Shown here in pieces: positions 6,865-13,179 of a stretch of 13,179 bases of DNA. The DNA is taken from assembly GCA_030631875.1 (NCBI GenBank), contig DAOVKH010000022.1:1-13179 (forward strand), written 5' to 3'. Below the pieces are notes generated by a model, which saw nothing but the letters and a program-made list of their open reading frames with translations, did no database searches and had not been told where the DNA came from. Numbering within the stretch: position 1 is the stretch's first letter; every line of letters begins with the position of its first letter. The translations under genes and the position numbers were made by a program. The stretch is from Deltaproteobacteria bacterium. GTDB lineage: Bacteria > Desulfobacterota > GWC2-55-46 > DRQE01.

Positions 6865-7485
6865 CTACTCTACTACACGAACCTTCATCTCAACCCTCTT
6901 GTCGGGAAGGTCGTTATCTAAATTACGCGGCAAAGAGACTATCTTATCTACTGCATCCATACCGCTTACGACCTTACCGAAGACCGTATACTTCCTATCA
7001 AGGAAGGTCGAATCCTTAACTACTATAAAGAACTGCGAGCCGGCACTGTTTGGATACGGAGACCTTGCCATCGACAGAATACCTCTTACATGCGAGATAT
7101 TGTTGAACTCGGCGTTGACTGTATGGTCAGGGCCTCCCATGCCGTAGCTCCTGACATCGGTGCCTTTGGTATTCGGGTCTCCGCCCTGAATCATAAAGCC
7201 CGGTATCACGCGATGGAATATCGTGCCGTCATAGAAGCCGTCCTTGGCAAGGGTCGTAAAGTTCTCAACATGCTTCGGTGCTACATCAGGGTAAAGCTCC
7301 AGCTCTATATCACCGAACTCTGTCTCTATGACCGCGTCAACCTTGGGCGTATCTTCTATAACCTTATCTTCTGCGGCCGTACTTTCTACGACCTTCAAAT
7401 TCTCGATGGGTTTAGGTACGCACGAGACCGCCATGAAGGCGACCAACAAACATACCGCTAAAAAACAATACCGTGAAAACTTCAT
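6865..7485 (-). CDS. Cyclophilin-type peptidyl-prolyl cis-trans isomerase, predicted lipoprotein
   Basis: This 206-residue cyclophilin has an N-terminal lipoprotein signal: MKFSRYC, a hydrophobic stretch and AVSC with the candidate lipidated Cys at 22 (the -3 residue is Ala, a less common but accepted lipobox). A linker of about 25 residues follows, then the catalytic domain from about residue 50, with FHRVIPGFMIQGGD (90-103; R92, F97, Q100), AGSQFFIVV and TVFGKV. It should act in the periplasm, tethered to the inner or outer membrane. ATG at 7485 is preceded by AGGAGGGG with good spacing. It lies 60 nt after the TPR gene and heads a tandem pair with a nearly identical cytoplasmic copy, so duplication with loss or gain of the export signal is likely. 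Residue differences cluster in the GPDH-x-V-x-AEF loop and at the C terminus. Confidence 0.94.
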   Translation of the reverse strand: MKFSRYCFLAVCLLVAFMAVSCVPKPIENLKVVESTAAEDKVIEDTPKVDAVIETEFGDIELELYPDVAPKHVENFTTLAKDGFYDGTIFHRVIPGFMIQGGDPNTKGTDVRSYGMGGPDHTVNAEFNNISHVRGILSMARSPYPNSAGSQFFIVVKDSTFLDRKYTVFGKVVSGMDAVDKIVSLPRNLDNDLPDKRVEMKVRVVE

Positions 7486-7540
7486 AAAGCCCCTCCTGCA
7501 AGTAAAATAAATACCGTAGCTTAAGCCTGACGGATTACTA

Positions 7541-7559
7541 TGGAGTTAGAGCAACTCCA
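7541..7559 (-). other. Short hairpin over the TPR gene stop codon
   Basis: TGGAGTT (7559-7553 on the minus strand) and AACTCCA (7547-7541) form a perfect 7-bp stem with a 5-nt loop, and the TAA stop of the TPR gene (7548-7546) lies in it. No T-run follows, so it is not a standard intrinsic terminator. It could slow 3' decay or mark a processing point between the TPR and cyclophilin genes. Confidence 0.35.
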
Positions 7560-9405
7560 CCTCCATCATATCATCGTCCTTTGGTATCGGTGCCTTACCT
7601 TCGCTGAGGTTGGCGACTATGCCTTCAACTTCTCTGTATGAGGCGTCCATATCCTTTACCGTCTTGAATATCTCAAGGGCATCCGAATTCTTATCGGCCG
7701 CTACGTAAACAAGCCCCAGCTCGTACATAACGCCTATTCTATCCTCATCGCTACGCCCTGTTACCGCCAGGGCCTTCAGGTAATAACTTATGGATTCATC
7801 ATTGTCTCCGGCAGATGTGTAACAAAGACCAAGCCTTGTGTAAGCTTCAAATTCAAAGGAAGGGTCTTTCGTAGAGAGCTTGAACTCCCGCGCGGCTTCG
7901 TCGTAAAGCTCCATCTCCATATAGGCGATACCGAGGTTGAAGTGCGTCTCAATATCCTCCTTGTTCAACTGCTCGCCCATTCCGGCCTTCATCTCTTCGG
8001 CGGCATCATCGGAGTCATCCCCACCCCAAGAACTCGTCAGTTGATCGAGGGCTTCCTCCACGCCAAGCTCCTTTGAGAGGTCTACGAAACCATCCGGGCC
8101 TTCACCGGTCGTCTCATCGCTAAAGTCTTTGAAAAGAGCGTCGTCATCGGAGTCGTCGGTAGTACTACTGAAGTCCTTAAAGTCGTCGAGCGAGAGGTCG
8201 TCTATGGAGGACTCCGTCGCGTCGCCAGCTTCATCCACTGCAGAAGGAGCGGCTTCAGCTTCAATGCTCTCTTCTTCTACGGCAGGTTCTTCAGCTACGG
8301 GTTCTTCAAACTCTACGGCATCAGGCTCATCGACTTCTACCTCGTCGGAGAGTTCTTCAAGCTCCTCTAATTCTTCAACTTCCTCTAACTCATCTAACTC
8401 TTCTACCTCGTCGAGTTCTTCCTCCGTACCCATATCAATTAACGGCTCGTCTTCCGCCGAATCGTCATCCATGGATATCTCTATGAGAGGGCCTTCCTCT
8501 TCGCCTTCATCGGAGACCACTTCTTCCGCGTGGTCATCGCTACCCGGGAAGTCTATGAGTGCTTCATCTTCTTCGAGTTCCACCTCTATCGCGGTATCGG
8601 CAGGCGTCTCACCCTTAAGTTCCAACATATACTCAACGGCATCGGAGTTATTATCATCCGCATCGAGTATCTGCTGGCAAATTCCCTTGGCATTATCCTC
8701 GTCACCGGCTAAGCGGTAGACCTCCATCAGCTCCGAAGAGTACTTAACGTAGTTGTTCTTATCGCCCTTTTTCTTAAATAAAGTTCTAAGCCCCTCAAGT
8801 ATCCTCGGCTCCTTTGAGTGCTCCTTATAGAGGTCAATGAGTATCTTTCCTGCCTTCTCACCCTTCCCCTGACTGATGAGCTTTTCAAATATCCAGCAAT
8901 ACTCCTCAAAGGCATCCTTCTCAAAGCCGAGCTTCTGATGCATATCGGCAAGTTTGAGCTTAACGCCGACATTATCGGGGTCTATCTCGACCATCTTCTT
9001 TATGAGATCAAAGGCCTCTGTGGTTCGCCCCTTACTCTCATAGACGTTTACTATGTAGTTGTATTCGCTTATCGCGTCGGCGTGAAGCCTCTGCTTGGTA
9101 TATAGATCGGCAAGTTTACTGTGGACTTCCAAGCTCTCTTCGTCGAGCTTGAGTATCTGCTTAAAGACAGCTATGGACTTTAGATAAAACCCTTTCTCTG
9201 TATGGACCTTAGCAACGGCATTGTATTCCTTAAGGGCATTGTCCTTATCGTTCGTCTTGACGTATAGGTCGCCAAGCCTTAACCTGATCGAAATGTCCGA
9301 AGGTTCGAGAGCAAGAATACTTACATACTCGGATATAGCTTTATCTATAGCGCCCTTTTGTATGAACTTTTGAGCCTTCGCTATTAATTTATCTTTCTTC
9401 GCCAT
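7546..9405 (-). CDS. TPR-repeat protein with long acidic linker, function unknown
   Basis: The 619-residue protein has tetratricopeptide repeats in two groups: an N-terminal array (about 1-260, for example KAISEYVSILALEPSD, KSIAVFKQILKLDEES, DAISEYNYIVNVYES) and a C-terminal array (about 484-600, HFNLGIAYMEMELYDEAA, TRLGLCYTSAGDNDESI, YELGLVYVAADKNSDAL). Between them, residues about 268-475 form an Asp/Glu-rich low-complexity linker, including repeated EL-E-EL units at 331-352. No signal peptide or membrane segment is seen, so it is probably a cytoplasmic scaffold. Similar TPR-acidic-TPR proteins follow the acc and lipoyl genes in deltaproteobacteria as I remember them; function unknown. ATG at 9405 lies 6 nt after the stop of the preceding gene, with AAAGG overlapping that stop, so translation is probably coupled. 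The match with a family is by architecture only. Confidence 0.88.
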   Translation of the reverse strand: MAKKDKLIAKAQKFIQKGAIDKAISEYVSILALEPSDISIRLRLGDLYVKTNDKDNALKEYNAVAKVHTEKGFYLKSIAVFKQILKLDEESLEVHSKLADLYTKQRLHADAISEYNYIVNVYESKGRTTEAFDLIKKMVEIDPDNVGVKLKLADMHQKLGFEKDAFEEYCWIFEKLISQGKGEKAGKILIDLYKEHSKEPRILEGLRTLFKKKGDKNNYVKYSSELMEVYRLAGDEDNAKGICQQILDADDNNSDAVEYMLELKGETPADTAIEVELEEDEALIDFPGSDDHAEEVVSDEGEEEGPLIEISMDDDSAEDEPLIDMGTEEELDEVEELDELEEVEELEELEELSDEVEVDEPDAVEFEEPVAEEPAVEEESIEAEAAPSAVDEAGDATESSIDDLSLDDFKDFSSTTDDSDDDALFKDFSDETTGEGPDGFVDLSKELGVEEALDQLTSSWGGDDSDDAAEEMKAGMGEQLNKEDIETHFNLGIAYMEMELYDEAAREFKLSTKDPSFEFEAYTRLGLCYTSAGDNDESISYYLKALAVTGRSDEDRIGVMYELGLVYVAADKNSDALEIFKTVKDMDASYREVEGIVANLSEGKAPIPKDDDMMEVELL

Positions 9406-9411
9406 TAACCT

Positions 9412-10215
9412 TTACCCGTTTACAACCTCTTCTGCGGCAATATTTACTTGCCCTGCACCAAGGTTCTTCTTTAAGTATTTTTCCGCAAGCAATGCGTCTT
9501 TCAGTACCACTTCGGCCTCTGTTAACACTCCGGCCTCAAATGATGTGCCGATGGCTTTGCCCATCTCTTGAACGAGATTATCGCCAAAGGCGTCGATCGT
9601 TATATCCGAAAACTCCGATATAGTGGCCACGTCTCTGTGCGCTCCTGAGCCGAAGGCCTTATCCATCAAAGGCTCGTCTACCTCAAATATAATTGAGCCG
9701 TGCTGAAGCATCGAAGCCTTAAAACGACGCTGAGCGCTTCCTACGAGCTTACGCCCCGAGACCATTACCTCTGAGCGTGCACCTACGTGGAAGCAAGAAT
9801 CTTTCTCCGTGCGCCCGCTTCTTATCGGAGCGGATGCTTTAAGCTCAGCCTGAACCCCGCACCCCTTGAGTGCCGCGAGTATTGCCTTACTTATAAGGGC
9901 ATAGGCACCGCTGATGCCCATTGAGAAAAGCTCGTCTTTCTCTGAACAAATCACAGAGTAAGTCAGCTCCGCCCTATGGTGCAATACCGCGCGCCCACCT
10001 GTTATGCGCCTGACTATCGGAAGCCGGGCACTCAGTAACTGCTCTCCTGGCTGTTGCATGTAGCCGACCGATATGGTCGGTCTTAGCCAACCGTAGAGCC
10101 TCAATGTCGGCGTAATATCGCCGACGGTTACAATAGCCTCATCGACGGCCATATTATAGGCACCGTCTGCTAATGAATCACGTATCAATCTCCAAGGTCT
10201 CAAACCCTGCTCCAA
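9412..10215 (-). CDS. lipM: LipM-like octanoyltransferase / lipoate-protein ligase A family protein
   Basis: This is a biotin/lipoate ligase-fold protein of 267 residues. WRLIRDSLADGAYNMAVDEAI (from residue 8) is the family start, RRITGGRAVLHH (69-80) the ligand-binding signature, and SGRKLVGSAQRR (153-164) carries the invariant Lys (K156). A Cys at 141 (DSCFHVGARSE) sits where LipM-type octanoyltransferases have their acyl-thioester Cys, so transfer of octanoate from ACP to lipoyl domains is more likely than ATP-dependent lipoate ligation; assignment is by eye. The long C-terminal domain of E. coli LplA is absent, which agrees. A TAG stop lies just upstream, so the start is TTG at 10215 or, better spaced from GGAG, TTG at 10203. 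It follows accC by 74 nt, linking it to fatty acid synthesis. Confidence 0.85.
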   Translation of the reverse strand: MEQGLRPWRLIRDSLADGAYNMAVDEAIVTVGDITPTLRLYGWLRPTISVGYMQQPGEQLLSARLPIVRRITGGRAVLHHRAELTYSVICSEKDELFSMGISGAYALISKAILAALKGCGVQAELKASAPIRSGRTEKDSCFHVGARSEVMVSGRKLVGSAQRRFKASMLQHGSIIFEVDEPLMDKAFGSGAHRDVATISEFSDITIDAFGDNLVQEMGKAIGTSFEAGVLTEAEVVLKDALLAEKYLKKNLGAGQVNIAAEEVVNG

Positions 10216-10289
10216 GGCCTAAAGACGAAGACCATATAAAATCATATCACAAAAAAAAAATATAGTCTAACCGCTCCCAATTCAACAGT

Positions 10290-11624
10290 CTACGAAAGAC
10301 GCGACAAAAAGTCTATATCAATATCGCCTGCGATAAAATCGTGGTTCTTCATTATATCCAGAAGAAGCGGTATATTTGTCTTAACACCCTCTATCAGGAA
10401 GCCCTTCAGTGCTATTCTCATCCTCTTTATCGCCATTTCGCGCGTATCGGCATGGACTATGACCTTGGCAAGGAGCGAGTCATAGTGCGGTGATACGACG
10501 TAATTACAGTATATCGCAGTATCGACCCTTACGCCGAATCCGCCCGGTATATTGAGAGCCGTAATCGTACCCGGAGAAGGCGCGAAGGTAACGGGATCCT
10601 CGGCATTTACGCGGCACTCAATGCTGTGGCCCTTCATCTTCATATTCTTTTGCTTGAGCTTGAGCTTCTCCCCAGAGGCTATACGCAATTGCTCTTTAAC
10701 GATATTCACGCCTGTAACGAATTCCGTCACCGGATGCTCGACCTGCACACGGGCGTTCATCTCCATAAAGTAAAAGTTCTTGTCTTTATCGACGAGGAAT
10801 TCAACTGTGCCGGCATTTGTGTAGTCGATGGAACGGGCAAGCTTCAAGGCCGCATCTCCCATGCGTTGCCTAAGTTTTTCATCCATTATCGGCGATGGGG
10901 CTTCTTCTATTATCTTCTGGTGGCGTCGTTGGATGGAGCACTCACGCTCGCCAAGGTGTATCACGTTACCGTGCTCGTCGGCCAGGAGTTGAATCTCTAC
11001 ATGGCGCGGTCTTTCGCAGAATTTTTCTATGAATACGTCAGGATCATTAAAGGCGGCCTTGGCCTCGCGCCTTGCCATATGAAAGGCAGTACCGAGGGCG
11101 GCCTGAGTATGGACTATCTTCATGCCTCGTCCACCACCACCGCTTGCGGCCTTTATGATGACGGGGTAGCCAATCTTCTTGGCCATGGCCTTTGCGTCTT
11201 CTTCGCTCTCTATGTTACGCTCGCTCCAGCCAAGTACCGGCACGCGTGCCTCTTCGGCAATCTTCTTTGCCTCTATCTTATTGCCCATCTGGCGTATGAC
11301 CTTCGAGGTCGGCCCTATGAACTTAACTCCGCAATTTTCGCAAACCTCTGCGAACTCGGCACTCTCGGCCAAGAAGCCGTAGCCCGGATGCACGGCCTCG
11401 GCATCTACAACCTCGACGGCACTCAAGAGCGACGATATGTTAAGGTAACTTTCGGAACTGCTGGCCGGCCCTATGCATATAGCACCGTTGGCGAGTTTTA
11501 CGTGAAGCGAGTCTTTGTCGGCCTCCGAGTAAACTGCGACGGCCTTTATATCAAGCTCCCTGCATGCCCTTATAATCCTTAGAGCTATCTCTCCCCTGTT
11601 TGCGATCAAGACCTTACTGAACAT
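10290..11624 (-). CDS. accC: Acetyl-CoA carboxylase, biotin carboxylase subunit
   Basis: AccC uses ATP and bicarbonate to carboxylate biotin on AccB, the first half-reaction of malonyl-CoA synthesis. The 444 residues match the usual length and E. coli numbering closely. Visible are the N-terminal domain (KVLIANRGEIALRIIRACRE), the ATP-grasp glycine loop GGGGRGM (162-168), the catalytic segment ECSIQRRHQKIIEE (228-241), EMNARVQVEHP (288-298) with E288, N290, R292 and E296, and R338 in IECRVNAED. Nothing essential is missing. The ATG at 11624 follows AGAAGGA by about 8 nt. It lies 78 nt behind accB; the carboxyltransferase genes accA and accD are not in the window. Cytoplasmic. No terminator stem was found after it, only a T10 tract (10260-10251 on the minus strand) without a preceding GC hairpin. 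Confidence 0.97.
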   Translation of the reverse strand: MFSKVLIANRGEIALRIIRACRELDIKAVAVYSEADKDSLHVKLANGAICIGPASSSESYLNISSLLSAVEVVDAEAVHPGYGFLAESAEFAEVCENCGVKFIGPTSKVIRQMGNKIEAKKIAEEARVPVLGWSERNIESEEDAKAMAKKIGYPVIIKAASGGGGRGMKIVHTQAALGTAFHMARREAKAAFNDPDVFIEKFCERPRHVEIQLLADEHGNVIHLGERECSIQRRHQKIIEEAPSPIMDEKLRQRMGDAALKLARSIDYTNAGTVEFLVDKDKNFYFMEMNARVQVEHPVTEFVTGVNIVKEQLRIASGEKLKLKQKNMKMKGHSIECRVNAEDPVTFAPSPGTITALNIPGGFGVRVDTAIYCNYVVSPHYDSLLAKVIVHADTREMAIKRMRIALKGFLIEGVKTNIPLLLDIMKNHDFIAGDIDIDFLSRLS

Positions 11625-11702
11625 TCATTAATTCCTTCTATAAAGTGGCATTAGAAATACTTTGAAGCAAAGAATAATTATGCGAATAATCTATATAAAT
11701 AT

Positions 11703-12146
11703 TTATATCTCTACGTGGAATAACGGCTCGCCATACTCAACGGGCTGACCATTCTCAACGAGTATCTTGACAACCTTACCGGACAACTCCGACTCTACCT
11801 CGTTCATCATCTTCATCGCCTCGACGATACAGACCGTTTGGCCCTTCTTTATGAGCGCACCCAACTCAACGAACTGGGCGGCCTCCGGAGAGGGCGATAG
11901 GTAAAAAGTCCCGACCATGGGAGAGGTTACCTCTTTTATGTTAGAGGACTCTTCCTTTGGGGCATTGCTCGCATCAGCATCAGCCGTAGGAGTAACAACG
12001 GACGTTGCCATTACGGCAGGTGCTACGCCTGTAGATACCACGCCGCGCTTTATAGATAACTTCCCGCGCGTGTCTTCCACCTCAAGTTCGCTTATATCCG
12101 TATTCTTTAAAAATTTGTATATTAACTTTATCTCTTTCAGATCCAT
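11703..12146 (-). CDS. accB: Acetyl-CoA carboxylase biotin carboxyl carrier protein
   Basis: The 147-residue protein has a helical N terminus (MDLKEIKLIYKFLKNTDISE), a Ala/Pro/Thr/Val-rich flexible linker (about 36-72) and a C-terminal biotinyl domain with EAMKM at 109-113; K112 is the lysine biotinylated by BirA. TSPMVGTFY (74-82) is the other family marker. The frame is open further upstream to an earlier ATG at 12212 inside the M24 gene, but the ATG at 12146 is chosen: it gives the normal BCCP N terminus and is preceded by AGAAGGAGA with about 9 nt spacing. The start lies 19 nt after the M24 gene stop. Where many deltaproteobacteria have efp between the M24 gene and accB, there is no room here. 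Confidence 0.96.
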   Translation of the reverse strand: MDLKEIKLIYKFLKNTDISELEVEDTRGKLSIKRGVVSTGVAPAVMATSVVTPTADADASNAPKEESSNIKEVTSPMVGTFYLSPSPEAAQFVELGALIKKGQTVCIVEAMKMMNEVESELSGKVVKILVENGQPVEYGEPLFHVEI

Positions 12147-12165
12147 CTTAATTCGTCTCCTTCTA

Positions 12166-13179
12166 TCATAATATTCTAAGCTCTTTCTTAGACGAGTCGG
12201 TGAGCACCTCAAATCCGTCGTCCTTTACGAGCACCATATCCTCTATTCTTACACCGCCAAAGTCCGGTATATATATGCCGGGCTCTATTGTGATGACCAT
12301 CCCTGCCCTGAGCACAGTATCGCTCTTCGGGCTTATGTAGGGCAATTCATGTACGTCTATTCCAACGCCGTGGCCTGTGCCGTGGCCAAAGTACTTACCG
12401 AAACCGGCCTTCTTGATGCACGCCCTCGCCGCAGCGTCTACCTTCTTGGCCTTAACGCCCGCCCTGACGGAATCTATCGCCCTGTCGTGTGCGTCCTTGA
12501 CCGTTGCGTATATCTCTCTATGGCGCTTCGATAACTTACCAACGCCGTAAGTCCTCGTCTCATCGGAATTATAACCGTTTAGGCTTACTCCCATATCTAT
12601 CGTAACAAGCTCGCCCGACTTTATTACTTTATCTGTCGGCACGGCGTGCGGTTTGGCTCCGAGCTTCCCTGACGCGACTATCGTCTCAAAGCCCATTGCC
12701 TCGGCAACATCACCCTTCACGCGCGGCCTTCTGACGGCCATCTCTACAGCAAAGGCAACTTCCCTTTCACTGCGCCCTAAGAGTCCGACTCTCTCTATCG
12801 ATGCAAATCCGCGCTTCGATACCTCTATAGCCGCCCTTATGGCATCAAGCTCCGAGGTGTCTTTTACTACGCGGTCACCTTCTACAAACCCTGTCGTAGA
12901 TATTATCTTAAGCCCACCGACCTTTGTCGGGGAGCTTGCTATAAGTCCTTTAAATCTGTTGAACGATTCAACGGTAAATACGCCTGACTCTATACCGAGC
13001 TTACCGGTACCCAACGCTTCTATCCGTTTCAGTATCTCTACGAAAGAATTCTTATATATCTGAACCTTAAAGCACTTAGACAACCGCCCCTTTACCTCGG
13101 ACTCATAGCGAGAGTCGGTAAAGAAGAACGCCTGCTTATCGGCTATTAGTATATGAGCACTACTGCCGCTGAAGCCTGA
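12166..13179 (-). CDS. M24B family metallopeptidase (Xaa-Pro aminopeptidase/dipeptidase), 5' end outside window
   Basis: The frame is open to the window edge, giving 337 visible residues that begin SGFSGSSAHILIADKQAFFF and continue TDSRYESEV, which is the creatinase-type N-terminal domain; only some 20 residues should be missing. The C-terminal pita-bread domain has all five metal ligands: D195 (TIDMG) and D206 (SDETRTY), H270 (GTGHGVG), E299 (TIEPGIY) and E313 (RIEDMV), in visible numbering. HAVP (about 178-181) is the other conserved block. Such enzymes remove an N-terminal residue before proline or cleave X-Pro dipeptides in the cytoplasm, with Mn or Co as cofactor; pepP and pepQ types cannot be told apart by eye. 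A TTG at 13083 could look like a start but cuts off conserved sequence, so it is internal. It leads the accB-accC cluster by 19 nt. Confidence 0.93.
   Translation of the reverse strand, partial: SGFSGSSAHILIADKQAFFFTDSRYESEVKGRLSKCFKVQIYKNSFVEILKRIEALGTGKLGIESGVFTVESFNRFKGLIASSPTKVGGLKIISTTGFVEGDRVVKDTSELDAIRAAIEVSKRGFASIERVGLLGRSEREVAFAVEMAVRRPRVKGDVAEAMGFETIVASGKLGAKPHAVPTDKVIKSGELVTIDMGVSLNGYNSDETRTYGVGKLSKRHREIYATVKDAHDRAIDSVRAGVKAKKVDAAARACIKKAGFGKYFGHGTGHGVGIDVHELPYISPKSDTVLRAGMVITIEPGIYIPDFGGVRIEDMVLVKDDGFEVLTDSSKKELRIL

Noticed and set aside
6271..7461. Two similar plus-strand ORFs opposite the cyclophilin genes, looking like a paralogous family
   Set aside because: Their similarity follows from the duplicated cyclophilin genes on the other strand.
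8340..8430. A tandem DNA repeat in the TPR gene
   Set aside because: It is low-complexity coding sequence for Glu/Leu/Asp with irregular units, not a true tandem or CRISPR-like repeat.
8129..8719. A Ser-rich 196-codon plus-strand ORF
   Set aside because: It is the antisense of the Asp/Glu-rich linker of the TPR protein: GAG and GAA codons read in reverse give Ser and Leu codons.
10216..10289. Terminator after accC, because of the T10 tract
   Set aside because: No GC-rich hairpin precedes the tract. A loose promoter match there (TGTTGA and TATATT 17 nt apart) is too weak to call.
10626..11582. A 318-codon plus-strand ORF opposite accC
   Set aside because: accC is complete and canonical with every catalytic residue; the antisense frame has no domain and no ribosome binding site support.
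12147..12212. N-terminal extension of accB by 22 residues (ATG at 12212)
   Set aside because: The extension overlaps the end of the M24 gene, is Arg-rich and unlike BCCP; the ATG at 12146 has a strong Shine-Dalgarno and the normal N terminus.

Overview
The window looks like ordinary chromosomal DNA from a Gram-negative bacterium, most likely a deltaproteobacterial (Desulfobacterota-type) lineage. Reasons: the translation cluster rimP-nusA-ylxR-infB-rbfA-nrnA, the M24 peptidase-accB-accC-lipoyl gene-TPR cluster that I associate with that group, a cyclophilin with a lipoprotein signal, and Gram-negative family variants. GC content looks near the middle of the range, and Ile is often encoded by ATA (four of the first five Ile codons of nrnA). 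The lineage is an inference from gene content, not from a marker search. No mobile element, CRISPR array, tRNA or rRNA was seen.

Layout. All genes but one are on the minus strand and so read from right to left. Block A (13179 to 7546) holds a 5'-truncated M24B aminopeptidase, accB and accC (biotin carrier and biotin carboxylase of acetyl-CoA carboxylase), a LipM/LplA-family lipoyl-pathway transferase and a large acidic TPR protein. Spacings are short, and the TPR start follows the lipoyl gene stop by 6 nt. Next come two tandem cyclophilins (7485-6865 and 6801-6304), about 90% identical over the catalytic domain; the first carries a lipoprotein signal and the second does not. A strong two-way terminator at 6211-6240 separates them from the only plus-strand gene (5539-6177), a small protein with 11 cysteines and a lysine-rich tail, of unknown function.

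Block B (5200 to 1) is the translation and ribosome-maturation operon: rimP, nusA, ylxR, infB, rbfA and the start of nrnA, which runs off the left edge. Between rimP and the divergent Cys-rich gene lies 338 bp without a clear gene. It holds candidate plus-strand promoters and, on the minus strand, a structured leader: two helices that would form an H-type pseudoknot, then an intrinsic terminator placed before rimP. This is the best candidate for something undescribed here, namely an attenuator of the rimP-nusA-infB operon or a small terminated RNA.

How the genes fit together: block A makes malonyl-CoA for fatty acid synthesis and moves octanoyl/lipoyl groups, which are products of that pathway. 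Block B supports ribosome maturation (RimP, RbfA), transcription elongation and termination (NusA, YlxR), initiation (IF2) and nano-RNA turnover (NrnA). Apart from the rimP leader, the cyclophilin pair and the Cys-rich protein, the window is conserved housekeeping sequence.
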